From: CAVQOB01 sp963714325
GTDB lineage: Bacteria > Pseudomonadota > Alphaproteobacteria > Rhizobiales > Hyphomicrobiaceae
DNA length: 64,000 nucleotides
Direction: 5' to 3'
Assembly (NCBI GenBank): GCA_963714325.1
Contig: CAVQOB010000032.1
Location: 1-64,000, forward strand
How positions within the stretch are numbered: the stretch's first letter is position 1; each line of letters begins with the position of its first letter. Below are positions 26,775-35,481 of this stretch, piece by piece. The notes under the pieces are model-generated. The model saw nothing but the letters and a program-made list of their open reading frames with translations, was not told where the DNA came from and did no database searches. Both the position numbers and the translations under genes were made by a program.

Positions 26775-27238
26775 GCTTTCAACTGCAATCACGCCTAACG
26801 AAATTCGCGACCTACGTCCGGCTTGGCGGCATTGTGCTGGCCGGATGGTTGTTCGCTGCCGCGCCGGCGTTGGCGGACCTGCGCCTGTGCAATACCACAA
26901 CCAGCCGGATCGGCGTCGCCATCGGCTACCAGGATGGCCAGGGCTGGGCGACCGAAGGGTGGTGGAACATCGCCGCGCAGACCTGCGAGACCCTCTACAA
27001 AGGCACGCTCTCGAGCCGCTTCTACTACATCCACGCCGTCGACTACGACCGCGGCGGCGAATGGGCCGGCCCCTCCTTCATGTGCACCGCCGACAAAACG
27101 TTCACCATTCGAGGGGTTCAAGACTGTCCTAAACGCAGCTATAAGCGGACAGGATTTTTTGAGGTCGACACGGGGGAGTCCAAAGATTGGACCGTCCGCC
27201 TGACCGATCCCGGTGATGGCGGAGCAAAGACGAAATGA
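26771..27238 (+). CDS. Secreted DUF1036 protein
   Basis: A 155-residue protein with an N-terminal signal or anchor segment (about 17-36, ending Ala-Leu-Ala) and a DUF1036 domain. Family features are LRLCNTT at the mature N-terminus, VAIGYQDG, the WNI segment, FYYIHA, and a C-terminal FEVDTGE. Conserved cysteines (for example in LRLCN, QTCETL, FMCTAD and QDCPKR) probably form disulfides in the periplasm. Function is unknown. It is wedged with 4-nt overlaps on both sides between glycerate kinase and pyruvate kinase. Confidence 0.9.
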   Translation: MSFQLQSRLTKFATYVRLGGIVLAGWLFAAAPALADLRLCNTTTSRIGVAIGYQDGQGWATEGWWNIAAQTCETLYKGTLSSRFYYIHAVDYDRGGEWAGPSFMCTADKTFTIRGVQDCPKRSYKRTGFFEVDTGESKDWTVRLTDPGDGGAKTK

Positions 27239-28686
27239 GACGAAATCGGCGGGTCAAGATAGTAGCGACGCTTGGTCCCGCGTCGTCGGAACCCGACATG
27301 ATCGAACGGTTGTTTCTCGCCGGCGTCGACATGTTCCGCATCAACATGAGCCATTCTCGCCCACCGCATGACGGCATTAAAAAATTGCACGCTGCCGTCC
27401 GCATGGTCGAGGCCAAGCACTCGCGGCCCATCGGCATTCTCTGCGACCTGCAAGGCCCGAAGTTTCGCGTCGGCGAACTCGATGGCGGTCGGGTCTTCCT
27501 CAAGGAGGGTGAAACCTTCCGCTTCGACACACAGGAATCGTCCGGCAACGCCAATCGCGTTTTCCTGCCGCATCCGCAGATCTTCGAGGGTATCGAGCCC
27601 GGCCACATGCTCTTGCTCGACGACGGCAAGATCCGCATGCAGGTGATCGACAAGAAAAACGGCGCCATCGACGCCCGGGTGATCGTCGCCGGCGCGCTTG
27701 GCAGTCGTAAGGGCATTTCCATGCCTGACACGCTGCTGCCGATCACGCCGCTGACCGAGAAGGACAAGAGCGACCTCGACTATGCGCTCCGCCTCGGCGT
27801 TGACTGGGTAGCGTTGTCGTTCGTACAGCGCGGCGACGACATCGCGCTCGCCCGCCAGATGATCGGCCAGGGTGCCGCCATCATGTCGAAGATCGAGAAG
27901 CCCTCCGCCATCACCGATCTCGACGCCATCATCGCCGCCTCTGATGGCCTGATGGTGGCGCGCGGCGACCTTGGCGTTGAAATGCCGGTCGAGCGGGTCC
28001 CGGGTCTGCAAAAGCAGATCACTCGGCAATCGCGCGCCGCTGGCAAGCCCGTCGTTGTTGCGACGCAGATGCTCGAGAGCATGATTTCATCACCGGTGCC
28101 GACGCGCGCCGAAGTGTCAGACGTCGCCACGGCCGTGTTCGACGGCGCCGATGCGATCATGTTGTCGGCGGAAAGCGCGGTTGGCCAATACCCCATTGAA
28201 GCGATCCAGATGATGGACCGTATCGCGCGGGAAGCTGAAAGCGACCCGAGCTACGATGCTTTGGTTCACGCCACGCGCACGCTACCGCAAGCCACCGGCG
28301 CCGACGCCATCGCTGCCGCCTCCCATGCGGTCTCGGAAGCCATGAAGCTTTCCGGCATCATCTGTTACACCGCCACCGGCTCAACCGCGCTGCGTGTTGC
28401 CCGCGAGCGTCCGGGCCTTCCGGTCATAGGCTTGACGCCCGTCGTCGCAACCGGCCGTCGCCTCTCCGTCGTCTGGGGCGTGCATGGCGTGCTCACCAGC
28501 GATCCAGAAAATCAGGCCGACATGGTGCGCAAAGCCTGCCGCATCGCCTACGAGGAAGAGTTCGCCAAAGCCGGCGACGGCGTCATCATCATCGCCGGCG
28601 TGCCATTGGGCTCGCCCGGCACCACCAACATGATTCGCATCGCCTTCATCGGGGAGGGCGGCGTGCCGGTGGCCGAGGGGCGGTGA
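27235..28686 (+). CDS. pyk: Pyruvate kinase
   Basis: A 483-residue glycolytic enzyme that converts phosphoenolpyruvate and ADP to pyruvate and ATP. Family motifs run in order: KIVATLGPASS at the start, MFRINMSH, the catalytic segment MSKIEKPSAI, MVARGDLGVE for metal and substrate binding, and TQMLESMI. The length matches the normal enzyme of about 470-480 residues. It is the last gene of the operon with glycerate kinase and DUF1036. Its ATG overlaps the DUF1036 stop. No rho-independent terminator is seen downstream. Confidence 0.97.
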   Translation: MRRNRRVKIVATLGPASSEPDMIERLFLAGVDMFRINMSHSRPPHDGIKKLHAAVRMVEAKHSRPIGILCDLQGPKFRVGELDGGRVFLKEGETFRFDTQESSGNANRVFLPHPQIFEGIEPGHMLLLDDGKIRMQVIDKKNGAIDARVIVAGALGSRKGISMPDTLLPITPLTEKDKSDLDYALRLGVDWVALSFVQRGDDIALARQMIGQGAAIMSKIEKPSAITDLDAIIAASDGLMVARGDLGVEMPVERVPGLQKQITRQSRAAGKPVVVATQMLESMISSPVPTRAEVSDVATAVFDGADAIMLSAESAVGQYPIEAIQMMDRIAREAESDPSYDALVHATRTLPQATGADAIAAASHAVSEAMKLSGIICYTATGSTALRVARERPGLPVIGLTPVVATGRRLSVVWGVHGVLTSDPENQADMVRKACRIAYEEEFAKAGDGVIIIAGVPLGSPGTTNMIRIAFIGEGGVPVAEGR

Positions 28687-28996
28687 GAAAAAGCCCGCCT
28701 GTCCGCTGACACCGCAAGCCAACTTCGGCGCCTGCGACTGCGGAATAATCGTGGCTCATGGGGCGTGTCACCGCCCAATTGCACCCGCAAATGTGGATTA
28801 TGCCGCGGCGGACGGTCGCATTTACCAAGCTTTGCCTCATTCCCAGGCCCGTTCCGTGCTTGTTGCGCGGCAACCGCAGCATTTTCCGACGATGTGGGAA
28901 CCAGTTCGTCGAAGAACATGCGCCAACAAAAGTAGCGCGAACGTTGACCCGATTTCGATCGGTTCAGGTTCGCGACGCGTTTTCGAGGGGAATAGG
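28687..28996. other. 310-nt intergenic region, nothing firm
   Basis: Between pyk and the small Cys-rich gene no coding sequence is supported. Near the 3' end, CCGAT-TTCG-ATCGG (28949-28962) forms a 5-bp hairpin with a UUCG tetraloop, about 35 nt upstream of the next start codon. It could stabilise the mRNA leader. No clear promoter is found. Confidence 0.3.
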
Positions 28997-29257
28997 ATGC
29001 GTTTTCGAGCAGCCCTGTTGGGTGCGACCATGATGGTTGCGTCCGCTTCAGCGACAGCAACTTTAGCCAACGATGATGTCAAACTGCCGAAGGAAGTGAC
29101 GCCGGCCATCCGCGCGGCCTGCGAAACCGACGTCCGCCGGCTCTGCATCGGCCTCAATCCGAGCATGGAAAAGGTCAAGGCCTGCGTCGCCGCGAAGTTC
29201 AGCCAACTTGCGCGCAAGTGCCAGGTCGAATTGGCGTCGGCCGGCTTTACGCCCTGA
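28997..29257 (+). CDS. Small secreted Cys-rich-repeat protein
   Basis: An 86-residue protein with a signal peptide (about 1-24) and a mature part of about 60 residues. The mature part carries four cysteines in the spacing of the GLG1-type Cys-rich repeat: ACETDVRRLC, then KVKACVAAKF and KCQVE. Small periplasmic proteins of this form are frequent in Hyphomicrobiales, with no known role. The ATG at 28997 has GAGGGG six to seven bases upstream; an open frame extends further upstream but without signal peptide or similarity. Confidence 0.75.
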   Translation: MRFRAALLGATMMVASASATATLANDDVKLPKEVTPAIRAACETDVRRLCIGLNPSMEKVKACVAAKFSQLARKCQVELASAGFTP

Positions 29258-29265
29258 CGTTTGGA

Positions 29266-30708
29266 TCAAGCATCGAGCCCCGGAATGACCGGCCGGCGCT
29301 GCGCCCATGGTCGTGCCTGCTCGAAGAGCGCCGCCGCCCGGCAGAGCAACGCATCAGCGCCGCGCCGCCCCACCAGCTGTAGGGCGACCGGCATGCCATC
29401 GCTGTGGAACCCGGCCGGCAGCGTCACCGCTGGATTGCCACTGAGATTGAACGGATGCGTATAGGGGAACCAAGCCTTGCGCACTGTATCAACGGGGCGG
29501 CCCTCGATTTCGATCGGCTCAAACAATTTCTGCTCAATATTAACCGCCGTGCGCGTCAACGTCGGCATGGCGATGATGTCGAAGCGATCGAACCAGCTTT
29601 GCACTTGGCGATAAATAGTCGTGCGCCGCATCTGTGCCTTGGCCAGCATTTCAGCAGTGTGGGTCTCGCCGCCCTCCATTTGCCGCAGCAGCGTTGGACT
29701 CATTTTGTCGCGCCACTGCGGCAGACTATCACGAAAGCGCGCGTTCCAAAGAGCCGTCGAAATCACCAACCACATCGGCTCGGTCGGTTCCATGTCGTCA
29801 GCCATATCGTCGACCGACGCACCGAAGTCCTCCAACGAACGCGCCGCCGCTTCGGTCAGATGCATGACTTCTCGATCAATCACGGTGTTGCCGAGGAACG
29901 GCCGCCAGGCGATGCGGGCGCCCTTGAGGTCGCGGGGATGGCGGACCGCATCAACGCACCCCTTGGCCGTCATCCCAAAGGAGTGCGGGTCGCTTGGGTG
30001 TGGGCCTGCCATCGCTTCCAACATCAAGGCCGTGTCGATCACGGTGCGAGTAGTCGGAGTGATGTACGACAGGTTGGCAAAGGCTTCCGGTGCCATGTCG
30101 TGTGGGATCAGACCAAGCGACTGCTTGAAGCCGACGACGCCATTGCAGGCGGCCGGAATGCGCGTCGATCCACCAGCGCAGGTGGCAACCGCGAGCGGTC
30201 CGAGTCCGGCGGCGCAAGCAACCGCCGCCCCACCCGACGATCCCCCAGATGTCCGCTCTGCCTTCCAGGCATTGCGTGTTCGGCCGAACAGCGGCGCCTC
30301 CGTCCACACCATATGGCCGAACTCGGGCGTCGTCGTTTTAGCAACCAAAACGCAGCCTGCCGCTCTTAGTCGCGCAACTGCGACCGCATCGGACGCCGGG
30401 ACATTGTGTTCGTAAATGTACGAGCCGAATGTCGTGCGAACGCCCCGGGTGTTGACCAGATCCTTGACGTGCAAGGGGACGCCGGCCAGTGCGCCGACTT
30501 TCTCGCCTCGAGCGATCCGTTGGTCGAGGTCGGCCGCATCGCGCATGGCGTCATCGCGACAGATGGTGATGAAGCAATTCAGGATTGGCTGTGCCCGCTC
30601 CATCCGCGCCAACGTCATAGTCGCGACCTCGACCGCCGAGATCTGCTTGGCTTTGATCGCTGTTGCGATGGCGTCGGCGGACGCGAAAGCGATGTCATTG
30701 ATGGGCAT
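29266..30708 (-). CDS. Amidase-signature family hydrolase
   Basis: A 480-residue amidase. The Ser-cisSer-Lys catalytic triad is visible: Lys82 (HVKDLV), the cis-serine at 157 in SGGSSGG, and nucleophile Ser181 in GGSTRIPA. The residue usually Asp just before the GGS loop (D-x-GGS) is Cys177 here. There is no signal peptide. The family hydrolyses amides and some esters, and includes GatA, but no gatB or gatC is near and the length suits a stand-alone amidase. The start at 30708 fits the family; the frame is open to 30786. Confidence 0.88.
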   Translation of the reverse strand: MPINDIAFASADAIATAIKAKQISAVEVATMTLARMERAQPILNCFITICRDDAMRDAADLDQRIARGEKVGALAGVPLHVKDLVNTRGVRTTFGSYIYEHNVPASDAVAVARLRAAGCVLVAKTTTPEFGHMVWTEAPLFGRTRNAWKAERTSGGSSGGAAVACAAGLGPLAVATCAGGSTRIPAACNGVVGFKQSLGLIPHDMAPEAFANLSYITPTTRTVIDTALMLEAMAGPHPSDPHSFGMTAKGCVDAVRHPRDLKGARIAWRPFLGNTVIDREVMHLTEAAARSLEDFGASVDDMADDMEPTEPMWLVISTALWNARFRDSLPQWRDKMSPTLLRQMEGGETHTAEMLAKAQMRRTTIYRQVQSWFDRFDIIAMPTLTRTAVNIEQKLFEPIEIEGRPVDTVRKAWFPYTHPFNLSGNPAVTLPAGFHSDGMPVALQLVGRRGADALLCRAAALFEQARPWAQRRPVIPGLDA

Positions 30709-30867
30709 TGCGCGGTTCCGGAAAAATATCCATCCGAAAGCTAGCAACCCCTCTGCCACAGAACAAGCCGATTGCATCCGTCTCATTCATGCAAAACCGC
30801 AGGCTTCGTTGACACATCCGCGCCAATCATGTCTGACGAAGCGAACAATAATCTGCGGAGATCGGAC

Positions 30868-31848
30868 ATGCAGCTGGGAATGGTGGGCTTGGGGCGCATG
30901 GGCGCCAACATCGTGCGGCGGCTGCTGCAGTCCGGCCATTCAGCCGTCGTCTACGATCGCGATCTGGCGCCGGGCCAGAACCTTGCTCGCGAAGGAGCTG
31001 TGACCGCGGTGAACCTCGCCGATCTCGTCCGCGCGATGGCCGCACCCCGTCACATCTGGATCATGCTACCAGCAGGGTCCGCTACTGAAGACGCGATCAA
31101 CCAATTGGCCGGACTGCTGCAGCCGGGCGATACGATCATCGATGGCGGCAACACGTTCTGGAAAGATGACGTGCGTCGCGCCAAGGAGCTGGCGGCGAAG
31201 GGCTTGCACTACGTCGACGTCGGTACCTCCGGCGGCGTCTGGGGCCTTGAGCGCGGCTATTGCCTGATGATCGGTGGCGAAACCGCAACGGTTGAACGAC
31301 TCGATCCGATCTTCAAAGCGTTGGCACCCGGTCGTGGTGACATCACCCCGACCGCCAACCGCGAGATCCGCGATCCCCGCGCCGAGCAGGGTTATATCCA
31401 TGCTGGCCGCAATGGCGCCGGGCACTTCGTTAAAATGATTCACAACGGCATCGAATACGGCATGATGCAGGCGATGGCCGAGGGCTTCGACATTCTGCGC
31501 CACGCCAATTCGCCGAAGTTGCCAGCCGAGCATCGCCTCGACCTCGACCTCCCCGATATTGCTGAAGTCTGGCGGCGCGGCAGCGTCATCACCTCATGGC
31601 TGCTGGATCTCACGGCGTCGGCGTTGGCTGAGGAAAGCGATCTTGCGAGCTACTCCGGTCACGTCGAGGATTCCGGCGAAGGCCGCTGGACGGTGCAGGC
31701 GGCGATCGAAGAAGCAGTGCCGGCGGAGGTGCTGACTTCGGCACTTTACACCCGCTTCCGGTCGCGGCAGGATCACACCTTCGCCGAGAAGGTGCTTTCG
31801 GCCATGCGCAAAGGCTTTGGCGGCCATGTGGAGCCGAAAAAATCGTGA
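30868..31848 (+). CDS. gnd: 6-phosphogluconate dehydrogenase, decarboxylating, short form
   Basis: A 326-residue oxidoreductase that converts 6-phosphogluconate to ribulose-5-phosphate and CO2. It has the N-terminal cofactor motif GLGRMGANI, IDGGNTFWKDD, VGTSGGVWGLERGYCLMIGG, and the catalytic segment HFVKMIHNGIEYG. It is the short class of about 300-330 residues (GndA/YqeC type, often NAD-dependent) rather than the 470-residue form. GGAG seven bases upstream supports ATG at 30868, although the frame is open from 30772. The stop overlaps the GTG of the gluconokinase gene. Confidence 0.94.
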   Translation: MQLGMVGLGRMGANIVRRLLQSGHSAVVYDRDLAPGQNLAREGAVTAVNLADLVRAMAAPRHIWIMLPAGSATEDAINQLAGLLQPGDTIIDGGNTFWKDDVRRAKELAAKGLHYVDVGTSGGVWGLERGYCLMIGGETATVERLDPIFKALAPGRGDITPTANREIRDPRAEQGYIHAGRNGAGHFVKMIHNGIEYGMMQAMAEGFDILRHANSPKLPAEHRLDLDLPDIAEVWRRGSVITSWLLDLTASALAEESDLASYSGHVEDSGEGRWTVQAAIEEAVPAEVLTSALYTRFRSRQDHTFAEKVLSAMRKGFGGHVEPKKS

Positions 31849-32396
31849 GCCAACCACTTCACAACGCCGAAAAGCGCGACCGATCGCGGATCATCCTGTT
31901 GATGGGCGTTGCTGGTTCGGGCAAGACGACGACTGGGCAACGGTTGTCGAAAATGCTCGGTTGGCCGTTCCGGGATGCCGATAGTTTTCACCCCGCTGCC
32001 AACGTCGAAAAAATGAGCGCTGGCATTCCGCTGACGGATGAGGATCGTTGGCCCTGGCTCGCCGCCATTGGCACGTGGATCGACGAGCAACATGATACGG
32101 GCCAATCTGGCATCGTCTCCTGTTCAGCCTTGAAGCGCGTCTACCGCGATCAGCTGTTGCACAAGCGCCCACTGGTGCAACTGGTCTATCTTTCAGGTGC
32201 AAAATCGCTGATTGCCGATCGCATGGGGCAGCGCAAGAACCACTTCATGCCGCCAGCATTGCTCGATAGCCAATTTGCGACGTTGGAGCCACCGGGGCAC
32301 GACGAGCGGCCGATTGTCATCGACATCGCGGTGACGCCCAAGGCAGTGGTCGAGAAGATCATGGCGCGGCTAAAGTTGAAAGCAAAGCCTAGTTAA
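31845..32396 (+). CDS. gntK: Gluconokinase
   Basis: A 183-residue kinase making 6-phosphogluconate from gluconate and ATP. It has the P-loop GVAGSGKTT (21-29), DADSFHPAANVEKM, CSALKRVYRDQL, and HFMPPALLDSQFATLE, all characteristic of the GntK family. It begins with GTG overlapping the gnd stop by 4 nt (31845-31848). Together the pair makes a compact gluconate route into the pentose phosphate pathway. No gluconate transporter or regulator is adjacent. Confidence 0.94.
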   Translation: MSQPLHNAEKRDRSRIILLMGVAGSGKTTTGQRLSKMLGWPFRDADSFHPAANVEKMSAGIPLTDEDRWPWLAAIGTWIDEQHDTGQSGIVSCSALKRVYRDQLLHKRPLVQLVYLSGAKSLIADRMGQRKNHFMPPALLDSQFATLEPPGHDERPIVIDIAVTPKAVVEKIMARLKLKAKPS

Positions 32397-32413
32397 CGAC
32401 GATGGGGGGCTTT

Positions 32414-32806
32414 ATGGCAATCACCGACGGCTTTATCGCTCAAATCAAGGAGCAGTTGCGCCGCCTCGGCACCATCACGGTGCGTAAAATGTTTGGAGGC
32501 GCCGGCATCTATTGTAACGGCTTGATCATCGCAATTGCCAATGACGATGTGCTCTATTTCAAGGTTGATGATGCGACGCGCGACACGTTCGAGGTCGAAG
32601 GCACCGGGCCATTTCGCTATCCATTGAAAGACGGAGTGCAAGTCATGAACAGCTACTGGCGCGTGCCGGAGCGGTTGTTCGACGACGAGGATGAGATGCT
32701 GGTCTGGGCGAGGCGTGCGCTCGATGCGTCGCATGCGGCGAGTAGTGCGAAAGGCAAACCGCAGACAAAGCCCGCATCAAAGCAGCGGCGCAGACTAAAA
32801 GCCTAG
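32414..32806 (+). CDS. TfoX N-terminal domain protein
   Basis: A 130-residue protein made of a TfoX_N domain plus a basic tail. The domain shows ITVRKMFGGAGIYCNGLIIAI, and later VLYFKVDD and an MNSYWRVPERLFDD segment. TfoX proteins regulate competence in Haemophilus, but single-domain alphaproteobacterial homologues have no shown role. The last 25 residues are Lys/Arg/Ser-rich. The start at 32414 follows GGGGGG; an earlier ATG at 32402 is less well placed. It sits 17 nt after gntK and may be in the same transcript. Confidence 0.8.
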   Translation: MAITDGFIAQIKEQLRRLGTITVRKMFGGAGIYCNGLIIAIANDDVLYFKVDDATRDTFEVEGTGPFRYPLKDGVQVMNSYWRVPERLFDDEDEMLVWARRALDASHAASSAKGKPQTKPASKQRRRLKA

Positions 32807-32833
32807 CGCTGCGGCGACACTGTGCTGCCCCGA

Positions 32834-33700
32834 TTAATTTCTCGCCATGAACGCGGCAACATCATCGAGTACCGGCGCGCTTGCACGGAACGGTATCGAT
32901 AACGCCAGCAGAATGCCGATGTGACCGATCCCGGGATACGTGCGGGTCTGCACCGGCCGGCCGGCGCGCTTCAATCGCTCAGCCAGCGCAACAGTGTTGC
33001 GCGGTAGGACCGTCGTGTCGGCAGCGCCTGTCGCGAGAAGCATCGCCGGCGCAGCTGTCGTTACAAAATTGATCGGCTGCGTGCTGGCAAGATCGCTCGA
33101 CCTGCCGAAGGCCTCTTTCGTTGATGTGACGTCGAGCGGCAGAAAATCATATGGCCCCGCCAACGCCGCGACACCACGAATGATCGATGTGCTGGAGCCC
33201 TGCGCCCGAAGATGCTGGCTGTCCAGCGCGACCATCACCGCATTATAAGCGCCGGCTGAGTGCCCGAGCAGGAATAGGCGCGCGGGATCGCCGCCAAATT
33301 CCTTGATCCGGCGATGGGTCCATACCGTCGCCCGCGCCGTATCGTCGATGAAGGCCGGGAAGCGGATTTCCGGCACCAGGCGATAGTCGGCAATGACAGT
33401 GATGAAACCCTTGGACGCCAACGCCTTGCCGAGGAATGCGTAGTCGGCCTTGTTGCCGCTGTTCCAAGACCCGCCATAGAACACCAGCACCACCGGCGCC
33501 GCTGACGGCTTGCCCTCCGGCCCGTAAATATCGAGCTTATGCCGAGCATGCTCGCCATAGGCAATGTCCGAGGCGACCCGTTGCCCGGTGCTATCGGCGG
33601 GTGCCAGCGTGTTGTAAACTTTGAGCGGCGCACACGCCCCTGCAATGACCGCCATAAGGGCAAGTGCGGCCGCCAATCCCAACGCCGTCGCCTTGATCAT
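32834..33700 (-). CDS. Alpha/beta-hydrolase (esterase/lipase-like), exported
   Basis: A 288-residue alpha/beta-hydrolase. The N-terminal hydrophobic segment ends IAGAC, so this could be a lipoprotein with a weak lipobox. The oxyanion region reads VLVFYGGSW, the nucleophile elbow is GHSAG, and GIGHIGI near the end supplies the catalytic His. This matches BD-FAE/carboxylesterase-type enzymes that act on short esters. The start at 33700 is set by the signal segment; the frame is open to 33781. It is convergent with the TfoX gene. Confidence 0.8.
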   Translation of the reverse strand: MIKATALGLAAALALMAVIAGACAPLKVYNTLAPADSTGQRVASDIAYGEHARHKLDIYGPEGKPSAAPVVLVFYGGSWNSGNKADYAFLGKALASKGFITVIADYRLVPEIRFPAFIDDTARATVWTHRRIKEFGGDPARLFLLGHSAGAYNAVMVALDSQHLRAQGSSTSIIRGVAALAGPYDFLPLDVTSTKEAFGRSSDLASTQPINFVTTAAPAMLLATGAADTTVLPRNTVALAERLKRAGRPVQTRTYPGIGHIGILLALSIPFRASAPVLDDVAAFMARN

Positions 33701-33833
33701 TGAGCCGTCAACCACCAAACGTCCCTCAATAGCACTGCGCGTTGACCGGATTGCAGCACGGTCTGGTGCCACGAGCGGCACCAGCAGGCATATACGGTCG
33801 GGATGCCGGAATGGTTTCAGGAGCGATGCCCGC

Positions 33834-35453
33834 TCAGACGAGCCCTAAATGTCTACCGCAGGCTCGCGCGACGATTGCAGCTGCACCGGTCTTGACGTCG
33901 ACCCGGTCTTCGGCCCATGCAACGAAATGATCGGGGCGGACGAGGATCAGCCGGGCCTCATATCGCTCACGACCGCCGCTGCAACTATCACGAACGATCG
34001 ACAGCGGTACGCCTTGCGCAAGCGCTGCTGCTTCGAGTGCATCGACGTCTGTCTCAACTGCGTCGAACGCCAGCAGTGTGAAGGCGACGCCGAGAGCCTC
34101 GAAGACGTTGCGTCCGTCGGAGAGCGCTTGCGGCGCCAAATGATGGCCAGCGCGCGCCGTGAACTGATGGCCGCCGACAGCACTGCTGACCGCGCCCGGA
34201 AAGCCAGCAACGGCCGGGGATCCCTCATAGTGTGGCTCGAAAGCGTTGATCTCAGCGCGCGCGCCTGACGACCTTGCCGCCCACGCGCGCTCGAATGCGG
34301 CGCGATCCCGTGTGTAGTCGTAGGCCGCCAGGAATTCCTTGTCCTGTGCGATCGCCTTTTCAATGAAATCCCGTGCGGTCGAAACGAAGACGGCGCGGCG
34401 CTCAGCTGTGTAGCTGTCGAGCAGCGCATCGCCGGCCCAGCCCTGCAGTGTCGCGGCGAGCTTCCAGCCGAGATTGCGCGCGTCTTCGAGGCCGGTGTTG
34501 ACGCCATAACCGCCGTAGGGTGGATGACTATGGGCGGCGTCGCCGGCAATGAAAATGCGGCCGTTGCGATAGGTATCGGCGGTGGCCACACGCAGATCCC
34601 AGAAGCCGATGTGGTCGATCGCGAGGTCGAAGTCGGCACCAACCGCGTCGTGCAGGTATTGGTGAAAGTCAAAGTTGTCGGCGGTTGTGCCGATCGGCAC
34701 AGGCGCATGAAAAAACCAAGTCGTACCGAGATCGACGCGTCCAAAAAACTTCCAATACCCTTTCAGATCAGGGTGTAAAACATTGTAGTAGGATTTTCCG
34801 GGAAAACGCTCCAATAGACCGTGCAACCCGGTCGAACGGAAGACCAGCAGAACCATCAACCGGTCATGATCTGACAATGTCTGCGTGATGCCGCCCTGCC
34901 CCCGAACCACGGAGCGGCTGCCATCACATCCGACGATGTATTGGGCTCGCAACTTGCGCCTGGCGCCATCGGCGCGGGCGACAACAGCGACGGTTGCCCG
35001 TTCGCCGTCCTGGCTGACCTGTTCCGCGTTCCAGCCATAGAGCGTCGTGACGGCCGGCAATTGTTCGACGCGCGCGCGCAGCACGGCTTCGGTCACGTAT
35101 TGCGGCAATCGTTCGTTGTCGGTGCAGTAATAGGGGCGGACCAGCTCTCGCTGCAGCCAATCGTAGTGATGACCGCTCAGTAGCGTGCCGTAGGCCGTCA
35201 ATCCGCCGATACCATAGGATTTTGGAATCGTCCGCGCCGCCCGCAGCTGGACTTCACATCCCCACGCATGGAAATGCTCCATGGTCCGTTGGGTCAGATT
35301 TTGCCCTTTTGGGATCGGCTGCGGCTTCGAGTAACGTTCGATCAGGATGCTGTGCACGCCGCGTTGGCCGAGTTCGATGGCAAGCCCTGCGCCGACCGGT
35401 CCGCCACCGACAATGATCACATCGGCGGTGTCAGCAGCAGTTGCTATGGCCAT
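33834..35453 (-). CDS. FAD-dependent aromatic-type monooxygenase
   Basis: A 539-residue flavoprotein hydroxylase of the PheA/TfdB/MhpA group. It has the FAD motif IIVGGGPVGAGLAIELG at the N-terminus, the middle GCDGSRSVVR motif, and RIFIAGDAAHSHPPYGGYGVN, with GLEDARNLGWKL following. The C-terminal ~150 residues form the thioredoxin-like domain of this family. It would add one oxygen to an aromatic or polyketide-like ring using NAD(P)H. No ring-cleavage genes are near, so the substrate is open. The ATG at 35453 gives a 28-nt gap from serB; a frame-internal start at 35504 would overlap serB. Confidence 0.87.
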   Translation of the reverse strand: MAIATAADTADVIIVGGGPVGAGLAIELGQRGVHSILIERYSKPQPIPKGQNLTQRTMEHFHAWGCEVQLRAARTIPKSYGIGGLTAYGTLLSGHHYDWLQRELVRPYYCTDNERLPQYVTEAVLRARVEQLPAVTTLYGWNAEQVSQDGERATVAVVARADGARRKLRAQYIVGCDGSRSVVRGQGGITQTLSDHDRLMVLLVFRSTGLHGLLERFPGKSYYNVLHPDLKGYWKFFGRVDLGTTWFFHAPVPIGTTADNFDFHQYLHDAVGADFDLAIDHIGFWDLRVATADTYRNGRIFIAGDAAHSHPPYGGYGVNTGLEDARNLGWKLAATLQGWAGDALLDSYTAERRAVFVSTARDFIEKAIAQDKEFLAAYDYTRDRAAFERAWAARSSGARAEINAFEPHYEGSPAVAGFPGAVSSAVGGHQFTARAGHHLAPQALSDGRNVFEALGVAFTLLAFDAVETDVDALEAAALAQGVPLSIVRDSCSGGRERYEARLILVRPDHFVAWAEDRVDVKTGAAAIVARACGRHLGLV

Positions 35454-35481
35454 CTCGATGGATCCTTGCAGGTCGCCAGCA

